A DNA stretch of 34,922 nt from Acidobacteriota bacterium (lineage in GTDB: Bacteria > Acidobacteriota > Blastocatellia > Pyrinomonadales > Pyrinomonadaceae), in contig JAFAOW010000047.1 in assembly GCA_019247455.1 (NCBI GenBank), positions 1 to 34,922 on the forward strand, in the 5' to 3' direction. Positions 26,874 to 32,980 of this stretch are shown in pieces. A model generated the notes under the pieces. The model saw only the letters and a list, made by a program, of their open reading frames with translations. It did not search any database and was not told the DNA's origin. Both the position numbers and the translations under genes were made by a program. Position 1 is the stretch's first letter, and the number at the start of each line of letters is the position of its first letter.

Positions 26874-26902
26874 ATCTTACACCCCCATTTTCTCAAGTCA
26901 AG
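26874..26902 (-). promoter_or_regulatory. Sigma70-like promoter of the candidate RNA
   Basis: On the minus strand TTGACT (26896-26901) is followed after 16 bases by TAAGAT (26874-26879); reading the -35 as CTTGAC gives a 17-base spacer. Transcription would start near 26867. The -35 box lies inside the 10-base centre of a perfect 7-bp inverted repeat, a possible operator. Confidence 0.5.
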
Positions 26903-26941
26903 TAGAAAATACTTTAGGTTTCGCCCTGTATTTATGGGGGT
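26881..26941. repeat. Nested perfect inverted repeats around the candidate promoter
   Basis: ACCCCCAT (26881-26888) is the exact inverse of ATGGGGGT (26934-26941). Inside it ATTTTCT (26887-26893) is the exact inverse of AGAAAAT (26904-26910), flanking the -35 box. Both look like protein-binding dyads rather than a terminator, since no T run follows in either direction. Confidence 0.55.
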
Positions 26942-26943
26942 TT

Positions 26944-26985
26944 TGTGGAAAATCTGTGGATAAAAAGAAACGGCCCTGTGGATAA
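26944..26985 (+). promoter_or_regulatory. Cluster of DnaA-box-like 9-mers
   Basis: Two perfect copies of TGTGGATAA (26955-26963 and 26977-26985) and one near copy, TGTGGAAAA (26944-26952), lie in the same orientation. On the minus strand these read TTATCCACA, the strongest bacterial DnaA box. The spacings are 11 and 22 bp, so all three face the same side of the helix. They lie 40-80 bp upstream of the candidate RNA promoter, consistent with DnaA-dependent regulation or titration; an origin is possible but not supported by gene orientation. Confidence 0.6.
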
Positions 26986-27161
26986 AAAAATGAGCCGGAG
27001 CTTGAACTTCTTTTCGCCAAAAGAGTTAACACCGCGACCGTTTCACGAAGTTTCAAAACCGTTTTGCAGAATGCTTAAGAACCGACGCAGAAAAAAATTT
27101 TATAGCATGGAAATAGCGCGAGATCTGTATTCAAAATTACCCTTTGGGCAGATCGTAAAAG
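26986..27161. other. Gene-free AT-rich spacer
   Basis: No credible gene. It contains an A/T run at 27091-27103 (seven As, three Ts... then TATA) and other AT-rich patches beside the DnaA-box cluster. Nothing else was recognised between the cluster and the rpmA terminator. Confidence 0.5.
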
Positions 27162-27187
27162 AAAAAAGCACACGTTTAACCGTGTGC
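27162..27187 (-). terminator. Intrinsic terminator of rplU-rpmA
   Basis: On the minus strand a 7-bp perfect stem, GCACACG/CGTGTGC (27168-27174 and 27181-27187) with a 6-base loop, is followed by six Ts (27162-27167) and more T-rich sequence. It lies about 30 bases after the rpmA stop. Confidence 0.92.
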
Positions 27188-27218
27188 CCGAGATCACTGA
27201 GGGGTGATAACTCTTCTC

Positions 27219-27509
27219 TTACGCAGCTTCGGCTGAGGTTGCGAGTTCCGGGGCCCCGTCTGCGTAGACGCTAATGAACTTTCCTCTACGGCCCTTGTCC
27301 TCGAATTTTACGAAGCCGTCGATGAGCGAGAACAGCGTGTCATCCTTGCCGCGGCCCACATTGTTGCCGGGCTTCCATTTTGTACCCCGCTGACGGGCTA
27401 GGATGTTGCCGCCTAGCACATGCTGGCCCCCGAATTTCTTAAGGCCAAGCCGCTGCGCATTCGAGTCGCGGCCGTTGCGTGATGAACCTACTCCTTTCTT
27501 GTGTGCCAT
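27219..27509 (-). CDS. rpmA: 50S ribosomal protein L27
   Basis: A 96-residue L27 with the family N-terminus [20 protein letters not shown], then [21 protein letters not shown] and a C-terminal domain with [13 protein letters not shown]. The N-terminal tail reaches the peptidyl transferase centre; no cleavable extension of the Firmicutes type is present. The last ten residues ([11 protein letters not shown] region) extend slightly beyond the usual end. It follows rplU after 80 bases, which contain a short tandem repeat, and is closed by a strong terminator. Confidence 0.98.
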   Translation of the reverse strand: MAHKKGVGSSRNGRDSNAQRLGLKKFGGQHVLGGNILARQRGTKWKPGNNVGRGKDDTLFSLIDGFVKFEDKGRRGKFISVYADGAPELATSAEAA

Positions 27510-27515
27510 TTCTGT

Positions 27516-27543
27516 GAGTGGCGAGTGGCGAGTGACGAGTGAC
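27516..27543. repeat. 7-bp tandem repeat between rplU and rpmA
   Basis: Four consecutive 7-bp units on the plus strand: GAGTGGC twice (27516-27529) and GAGTGAC twice (27530-27543), followed by a partial unit. The array lies in the 80-base spacer of the rplU-rpmA operon, ending just before the rpmA start, so it is in the transcribed spacer and includes the region where a ribosome binding site would be expected. Confidence 0.85.
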
Positions 27544-27589
27544 GAGCAAGAAATGGTTCTCGACTCAAAACTCTCACTCTCAACCCGAC

Positions 27590-27868
27590 TTAGACCTTTT
27601 CTATCTTTATTTCCGTATAGCCCTGCCTGTGGCCCTGCTTACGTTTGTACTGTTTGCGGCGTTTCTTTTTGAAAACAATGACCTTGTCGCCCTTGCCGTG
27701 TCCGACGACGGTAGCCTTTACGGTACCCATGCCAACCTTGCCGCCCGAGATGAGTGTGTCAATGTCGACCTTCTTACCGGCCTGGGCGTCGATCGTCGGC
27801 ACGCGCAGCGTGTCGCCGTCACTCACCGCGAACTGCTTGCCGCCTGTTTTTATAATTGCGTAACCCAT
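27590..27868 (-). CDS. rplU: 50S ribosomal protein L21
   Basis: A 92-residue L21 starting [20 protein letters not shown] and ending [18 protein letters not shown], shortened to [17 protein letters not shown]. Typical L21 is about 103 residues; here the central beta-hairpin loop (around [15 protein letters not shown]) is about ten residues shorter. GAGGAG lies ten bases before the ATG. It is transcribed from a consensus-like promoter and followed by rpmA, the usual L21-L27 order; obgE, which often follows, is separated by the candidate RNA region. Confidence 0.97.
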   Translation of the reverse strand: MGYAIIKTGGKQFAVSDGDTLRVPTIDAQAGKKVDIDTLISGGKVGMGTVKATVVGHGKGDKVIVFKKKRRKQYKRKQGHRQGYTEIKIEKV

Positions 27869-27919
27869 TTATGTTCGCTCCTCGATAGACGGGACTTTGA
27901 CCGTAATCGAAAAACTCAG

Positions 27920-27948
27920 ATTATACGGAAACGGCGGGGCCGGGTCAA
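27920..27948 (-). promoter_or_regulatory. Strong sigma70 promoter of rplU-rpmA
   Basis: On the minus strand TTGACC (27943-27948), a 17-base spacer and a perfect TATAAT (27920-27925) point at rplU. The leader would be about 45 bases and includes the GAGGAG ribosome binding site. The promoter lies 13 bases after the xseB stop, so the ribosomal genes are transcribed independently of xseAB. Confidence 0.9.
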
Positions 27949-27960
27949 GGTTCCACAGCC

Positions 27961-28194
27961 CTAATCCCTAAGGGAATCGGGATCGACCGGCGCAACGGCC
28001 AGGTCCCCTTTGGAATCGCGAACGAGCATCTCGATACGCTGTTCAGCCTTTGCCAGGCGATAGCGGCATTCGCGGGAGAGCTTTACGCCTTGTTCAAACA
28101 GCTCAAGGCTCTGCTCAAGCGGAAGGTCGCCTGCCTCAAGCTGCGCGACGATCTTTTCTAGATCCGAAAGAGAAGTTTCAAAGCTCTTTTCCAT
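27961..28194 (-). CDS. xseB: Exodeoxyribonuclease VII small subunit
   Basis: A 77-residue XseB, which binds the long helical arm of XseA. The family pattern is clear: FETSLSDLEKIVAQLEAGDLPLEQ (key part LEKIVAQLEAGDLPLE), then SLELFEQGVKL and a short C-terminal tail. It starts three bases after the stop of the DUF2939-like gene, which lies unusually between xseA and xseB. Confidence 0.96.
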   Translation of the reverse strand: MEKSFETSLSDLEKIVAQLEAGDLPLEQSLELFEQGVKLSRECRYRLAKAEQRIEMLVRDSKGDLAVAPVDPDSLRD

Positions 28195-28197
28195 TTT

Positions 28198-28971
28198 CTA
28201 CTTAACAAGGTCCTGAACCTGTTTGAGGAGGTCAGCGAGGTTGCCGACGCCCAGCTTTTCCGCTGTTTTCTTATTCATGCCGTTAGTCGCAAGGGCGATG
28301 ATCTGCTGGCCGATCTTCTGCGCGATGTCGGTCGCGAGCGGCTCGTCTTTGACGCCGACAACCTTCCAACGGTCTCCCTCACGGTGCATTTTCAGCTCCA
28401 ATGGATGGTCAGTAAGCTTACTTTTCAAAACGGCGTCATCGCCGGTGACCGCAATATCCAGATACCGGCCAGCGCCCATCACCATGGCAAAGAACGGTAC
28501 ATAACCGAATTTGTCGGCGCGGTCTCTGATCGCTTTCGGCAGCCGATCGCGGGCCTGCTGTTTTACGGCCGGCATCAAAGGTGCCGCGAGTTTTTTCACC
28601 TTATCAAGGAGCATAGGCGGCTGGCCTTTGCCGTATAACTCGATCGCCTTGTCGGTGACCTGCGGGACGAAATCCTCTACGACGCCGTCGATGTCGATAA
28701 GGCCGTCGATCGCGGTCTTGTCGTCACGTTTTGCGGCATCGACCAGCAACGCCAGAGAATACTGCGGCGTCTTGTAGAAGCTCCGGTAATAAAGATATCC
28801 GGCGATCCCGACAATGCTCGCTACCAGGACAAGGGCTCCAGCAGCGAGTAAGAGAATACGACCGGTGCGGCCCTTTCGACCAGCGGCCGGCTTTGCCGGA
28901 GTAGGCCGATTAGGGGCGTTTGGCTTCTCTGGTTCCTCGTCGTCGTCGAGCCGTACTACAAAACTGGACAT
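28198..28971 (-). CDS. Membrane-anchored DUF2939-like protein
   Basis: A 257-residue protein. Residues 1-37 are a polar, Pro-rich cytoplasmic segment starting MSSFVVRLDDDEEPEKP; residues 38-62 form a single transmembrane helix (ILLLAAGALVLVASIVGIAG); the rest is a helical/beta extracytoplasmic domain with SLALLVDAAKRDDKTAIDGLID and REGDRWKVVGVK, a pattern of the DUF2939 family. Function unknown. It sits three bases from both xseA and xseB, so it is certainly in the same transcript, but a link to exonuclease VII is not shown by its sequence. Confidence 0.78.
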   Translation of the reverse strand: MSSFVVRLDDDEEPEKPNAPNRPTPAKPAAGRKGRTGRILLLAAGALVLVASIVGIAGYLYYRSFYKTPQYSLALLVDAAKRDDKTAIDGLIDIDGVVEDFVPQVTDKAIELYGKGQPPMLLDKVKKLAAPLMPAVKQQARDRLPKAIRDRADKFGYVPFFAMVMGAGRYLDIAVTGDDAVLKSKLTDHPLELKMHREGDRWKVVGVKDEPLATDIAQKIGQQIIALATNGMNKKTAEKLGVGNLADLLKQVQDLVK

Positions 28972-28974
28972 CTC

Positions 28975-30294
28975 TTATTCCGCCGGCAAAACTGCGGCGT
29001 CCAGTTTCCCACGCTCAAGCTGTATTTTCAATTTGTCACCCGTTTTGACCTGTTCGGGCGCCCTTACGATCGATCCATCCTCTGTCTGTGCTATGGAATA
29101 GCCTCGAGTAAGGACCGCCAACGGGGATAGGGTATTGAGCTTTGCCATCTGAATATGCAGCCGTTCGGCACTTTGGTCCCTCTGGTTTTGCATCGATCCG
29201 ATCACTCGGTTGGCCAATACGTCCACCTTGCTCACCAGTTGGCGGCTCTTCATCTGAAGCCGCTCGGGTGAAATGCGCGAGGCCGTCGCCAAATATCCGT
29301 CGCGGAGAGAACGAATCTTATGTTCCATCTCGTATTCCATCGCCGAATGGGCCGAATCAAGGCGAAGAGCGAGATCATTCAATTGCCGCCCCATCAGAGC
29401 TGTAAGACGCTCCTCACCGACGCAAAACTTTTCGACGATGTCTTCCTCGCGGGCTGCAACGAGTTCGGCTGCTGCAGAGGGTGTGGCCGCACGAAGGTCG
29501 GCGATCAGGTCAGCGATCGTCCAATCGATCTCGTGTCCCACGGCCGAGATAACGGGGATCTCGCTCATTCGGATCGCACGGGCCAAGGCCTCGTCGTTGA
29601 ACGCGGCTAGATCCTCAGCAGAACCACCGCCGCGGCCGACGATTAGAACGTCGATACGTTCGTGCTCGGCGAGCCGGCGGCTGTATTCATTGAGCGCCAG
29701 GATGGCCCGGCGGATGGTGCCGGCGGCCCCCTCCCCCTGCACTTGAGCCGCCGCGAAGACGACCCGCACCGACCGCGCCCTGCGAGTCAATACGGTTACG
29801 ATGTCGTGAAATGCAGCCCCGGACCGGCTCGTGATCACGCCCACGCGTCGAGGGAAGAAGGGGATCGGGCGTTTGAGTTCCTGGGCGAAGAGCCCCTCCC
29901 GCTCCAGGCGCTCTTTCATCTGTTCGAAGGCCGCCCTCAAGGCCCCCTCGCCAGAGGGCTCGAGACTGTCAACGTTGAGCTTCAACTCGCCCTTTGCCGC
30001 CCAGAAATCAAGCCGGCCGCGGATCCGGATGGTGACCCCATCCTCAGGTTTGAACCTGATCTTCCAATTAGTGCCCGCCCAGCAGACACACTTGACCGAC
30101 GCATCACCGTCGTGAAGGTTGAAGTACCAGTGGCCCTTGCCCACCTGCTTAAACCCGACGACCTCGCCCTCGACCCAAACGTTAGGGAAAGCCCGCTCGA
30201 TCGAGATCTTGACCTCGGAATTCAGCTCCGAGACGGTCATCGGCCGCCGGTCGGCGTCGTCAAAAAGGGAATCGAATAGTCCCGGTGCGGTCAC
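28975..30294 (-). CDS. xseA: Exodeoxyribonuclease VII large subunit
   Basis: XseA is the catalytic subunit of the single-strand-specific exonuclease VII. The 439-residue protein has the N-terminal OB-fold (VSELNSEVKISIERAFPNVW, VGKGHWYFNLHD), the catalytic domain with VGVITSRSGAAFHDI, DVLIVGRGGGSAEDL, ISAVGHEIDWTIADLIADLRA and ATPSAAAELV, then a long coiled coil and the C-terminal end LTRGYSIAQTEDGSIV. The start is a GTG at 30294, four bases after TTAA; the upstream region has AATACT six bases before it. It heads the xseA-DUF2939-xseB unit. Confidence 0.97.
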   Translation of the reverse strand: MTAPGLFDSLFDDADRRPMTVSELNSEVKISIERAFPNVWVEGEVVGFKQVGKGHWYFNLHDGDASVKCVCWAGTNWKIRFKPEDGVTIRIRGRLDFWAAKGELKLNVDSLEPSGEGALRAAFEQMKERLEREGLFAQELKRPIPFFPRRVGVITSRSGAAFHDIVTVLTRRARSVRVVFAAAQVQGEGAAGTIRRAILALNEYSRRLAEHERIDVLIVGRGGGSAEDLAAFNDEALARAIRMSEIPVISAVGHEIDWTIADLIADLRAATPSAAAELVAAREEDIVEKFCVGEERLTALMGRQLNDLALRLDSAHSAMEYEMEHKIRSLRDGYLATASRISPERLQMKSRQLVSKVDVLANRVIGSMQNQRDQSAERLHIQMAKLNTLSPLAVLTRGYSIAQTEDGSIVRAPEQVKTGDKLKIQLERGKLDAAVLPAE

Positions 30295-30354
30295 TTAAGT
30301 ATTTGAACACAGGCATGATGCATACCGAAAAGAAAGGGGCAGCCGGACAACGAC

Positions 30355-30376
30355 AAAAATGGCGGCCGGAGCCGCC
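30355..30376 (-). terminator. Intrinsic terminator of the DUF4919-like gene
   Basis: On the minus strand GGCGGC (30371-30376) pairs with GCCGCC (30361-30366) around a TCCG loop, followed by ATTTTTG. It separates the secreted-protein genes from xseA. Confidence 0.85.
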
Positions 30377-30403
30377 TATCGTACTTCCGGTTTTCTATGC
30401 TTA

Positions 30404-31180
30404 CTACGGCTTTTTGATGACGTTGTCGGTGTTGAAGTAGATCTTGTAGGTCTGATTGGCCGCTTTGTCGAAGACGGTCACCACGTCGTAATTATGTCCG
30501 CCCTGCGAGACGGCTTCAGTGCCTTTCTTTTCGAGGCTGTAGGCGGACAGCACGGCCATTTCCTCGTTGACGGAGATAACCGTGTAGGCGGTTTCGATCG
30601 CGTTGCCGTCGCCGTTGTTGACGATCGAGTTGAGAAGGCCGGTGTAAACGTCCTCATGAAACTTGGCCTCCTTTGTCTTTTTGAGTGACGAGTATGCCTT
30701 CGATGCTGTCGCGTGGGCGAAGGACTCGGTAAAGTTCAGGTCGATCACCTCCTGAGCGGCCTTGATCACATCCGTCGGGTTAATTGGAGGTCCTCCCGGA
30801 CCACGACCACCGCCGCCAGGGCCGCCACCATTTCCGCCGCCTCCGCCGCGAGGCCCGTTTCCGTCACCGCCCTTTCCTGGGTCCCCGCCTTTTGGTCTAT
30901 TCGAATCGCCTGCCTTGTTGGGATCCCCGCCCTCGGGACGCTTCGGCTGGCTGGCGTCTCGCAGCTTCTCGAGCAAGGCGTCTTCGTTCGCGGCCGCGGC
31001 GTTACCATATTTCGAATGGGCGAAGGCGAGTCTTAATTCCTTAAAATCCGTGCTTGCGGGATCGGAGTTGGCCTTTTTCAGCAAGGATTCGTACTGAGCG
31101 GACTGGTCCTGGGCAAGCGTGGGAAGCGCAAAAACGAGGCCGGCGGCCATCAGCAATAGAACAAACATTACACTTCTCAT
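30404..31180 (-). CDS. Exported DUF4919-like protein with a Gly/Pro-rich insert
   Basis: A 258-residue secreted protein. The signal peptide (residues 1-23) ends in LPTLAQ. The N-terminal segment has YESLLKKANSDPASTDFKELRLAF, shortened to SDPASTDFKELRLAF, the start of the DUF4919 family. Residues about 80-135 are a low-complexity Gly/Pro/Asn stretch (GGGGGNGGGPGGGGRGPGG), and the family domain resumes with VIKAAQEVIDLNFTESFAHA and ends in NQTYKIYFNTDNVIKK. The insert splits the domain and is probably a flexible linker. Function unknown. It starts 18 bases after the VWA gene and is probably co-transcribed. Confidence 0.78.
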   Translation of the reverse strand: MRSVMFVLLLMAAGLVFALPTLAQDQSAQYESLLKKANSDPASTDFKELRLAFAHSKYGNAAAANEDALLEKLRDASQPKRPEGGDPNKAGDSNRPKGGDPGKGGDGNGPRGGGGGNGGGPGGGGRGPGGPPINPTDVIKAAQEVIDLNFTESFAHATASKAYSSLKKTKEAKFHEDVYTGLLNSIVNNGDGNAIETAYTVISVNEEMAVLSAYSLEKKGTEAVSQGGHNYDVVTVFDKAANQTYKIYFNTDNVIKKP

Positions 31181-31198
31181 AGTTCAAAGGGGGCCGGA

Positions 31199-32977
31199 TC
31201 AATTGCTCCCGGCGGGTTTTAACGATCTGATCGTTACGAAAGTATTTTCTCTCTTGGAACGGATCCGTAGCTTTGGACTCACGCCATTGCCAGCCAAGGA
31301 TTCGTCTGAGCGGAATGTGACATTGTACGCCGAACGCAGTTGGAGCACAATATCCTCATACGCACGCTGGATCTGAGCTATCTGAGTGATCGGGTAATAT
31401 ACTCCGCCCGAGATCTTTGCGAGCTTTGCGCCCTCGCCTGACGACTTAGCGGTAAGCGACATGTATTTCATTCTCATGGGATCGATATCCTGACCCAAAG
31501 CCGCGGCCTGAATGAGTCCGGAGGGTACGTAGAGCGGATAGATCAACGCACCGCTCTCCTGGATCGAACCCGCCATCGAATCAAACGACAGAAAGGAGCG
31601 ATTGTCGTCGCCGTCCGTAAGGATTACGATCGCAGACCGGTCGCCGCGCAGAGGCCGCAGCGTGTCAGAAATTGTGTAAGCGAGAGCGTCGTAATAGGCG
31701 GTGCCGCCGCCGGCATCGAACGAATCAAGACTCTCCGATAACTTTCCTTTGTCGGTCGTAAATTTGGAAAGGACCTTTACGTCATCATTGAAAATGATGA
31801 TCGAGACGCGGTCATTCTTATCGACCGTTTCAACAAAGCTTCGGGCGGCTTTGCGAATGAAGTTGACGTAATTCTCAACGCTTCCGGAAACATCGAGGAG
31901 CAGTACGAGGTTAAATGGGGCAGTCGACCGCTCGACCGAAACGATCTCGCGTGGCGTCCCGTTCTCAAAAACCTCGAAGTCGTTGGCTGTAAGTCCGGCG
32001 ATCGATCTATTCTGTAGGTCCGACACCCGTACCAACGCCGTCTTGACTGCCGCCGAAGGGTTTTGTGGAAGATCTGTGCGCTGCGAAAAAGACGGCTGCG
32101 AAATAAGCGGCGGCAGGGTCCGGGCATAATCGCCAAAATACTTCGGCGAGGCCCTGCGGATCGCCTCCATCAGAAGGCCGTCGCCGCTGCGAATGATCGC
32201 CTTTGCCGCCTCGGTCAAAGGCCGCTCGCGAAGATCGCTCATCACTTCACTCTCAGGGACGTTCAAGAGAATGATCCCTCGTGCCGTGATGAAGTTAAGA
32301 GATATCGGACGCGGTTTTTGCGCTGCGGTCCTTACGACCTCATCGCCGGGCGGATCACCGGCGGGTCGATCCTCGGCCTCCTTTTCTTTCTTTTTCTTCT
32401 TTTTAATGGAAGTGCCGTCGTCGCGATACGCGCCGCGGATCTCGAAGCGGCCTGCGGCTCGCTCTTTGACATCCGCGATATCAAAATCTGCCAGGTAGCG
32501 GGGGTGCGATTCCGTCCATGTAAAAAAATAACGGATCTCGTCAGAAGGAACATCGGTCACGATCGTGCCGGTGTCGCTTTTTGCATCGACTGACGCAAAG
32601 CTTCCGATGACTTCTATCGAGCCGGCCACGGTTTCCGCAGCGATGTGCATGCCCTCGGGCAGAGTAACGACAATGTCGATACGTTTCTTTGTATCCGCCG
32701 GGGCCACGGTTATGACGATCCCGCCTTTGCCGCCCACAACGGATATTTCGCTATCAGCGACGCCCTTTTCGGAAGTCGCCTTCAAAAAACTGTGAACGGC
32801 CTGGCCCTCAGGAGCACTTTCGGCTTTAACGCCGATCCTGCCGAAACGATTAATGACCTGAATCGAAGCTCCGTCGCCTGGGCCAATGTCGCGCACCACG
32901 TCCTGCGCCTGGCTCAAGGTACAGAACGCAAGGATCACGGCGGTCAAACCTAAAACTCTCGCAACCGCAAACTGCAT
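31199..32977 (-). CDS. Exported protein with adhesin-like N-terminal half and VWA domain
   Basis: A 592-residue exported protein. The signal peptide (MQFAVARVLGLTAVILAFCTLSQAQ) supports the ATG at 32977. Residues about 30-175 are a repetitive beta-strand region of the DUF4097 putative-adhesin kind (VTLPEGMHIAAETVAGSIEV). A Lys-run linker (SIKKKKKKEKEAEDR) follows. The C-terminal half is the acidobacterial VWA module: NRSIAGLTANDFEVFENG, MIDAS DVSGS at Asp362, then SAIVILTDGDDNRSF and the strand NVTFRSDESLAGNG. It starts three bases after the kinase stop codon, indicating a shared transcript and possibly a signalling link. Confidence 0.85.
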   Translation of the reverse strand: MQFAVARVLGLTAVILAFCTLSQAQDVVRDIGPGDGASIQVINRFGRIGVKAESAPEGQAVHSFLKATSEKGVADSEISVVGGKGGIVITVAPADTKKRIDIVVTLPEGMHIAAETVAGSIEVIGSFASVDAKSDTGTIVTDVPSDEIRYFFTWTESHPRYLADFDIADVKERAAGRFEIRGAYRDDGTSIKKKKKKEKEAEDRPAGDPPGDEVVRTAAQKPRPISLNFITARGIILLNVPESEVMSDLRERPLTEAAKAIIRSGDGLLMEAIRRASPKYFGDYARTLPPLISQPSFSQRTDLPQNPSAAVKTALVRVSDLQNRSIAGLTANDFEVFENGTPREIVSVERSTAPFNLVLLLDVSGSVENYVNFIRKAARSFVETVDKNDRVSIIIFNDDVKVLSKFTTDKGKLSESLDSFDAGGGTAYYDALAYTISDTLRPLRGDRSAIVILTDGDDNRSFLSFDSMAGSIQESGALIYPLYVPSGLIQAAALGQDIDPMRMKYMSLTAKSSGEGAKLAKISGGVYYPITQIAQIQRAYEDIVLQLRSAYNVTFRSDESLAGNGVSPKLRIRSKRENTFVTIRSLKPAGSN

Positions 32978-32980
32978 CAA

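Noticed and set aside
26944-27105. Chromosomal origin oriC
   Set aside because: DnaA boxes and an AT-rich patch are present, but there are only three boxes, dnaA/dnaN are absent, and genes on both sides run on the same strand with no switch. Kept only as a DnaA-box cluster.
29662-30279. 205-codon frame antisense to xseA
   Set aside because: Shadow of the xseA codons; no motif and no ribosome binding site.
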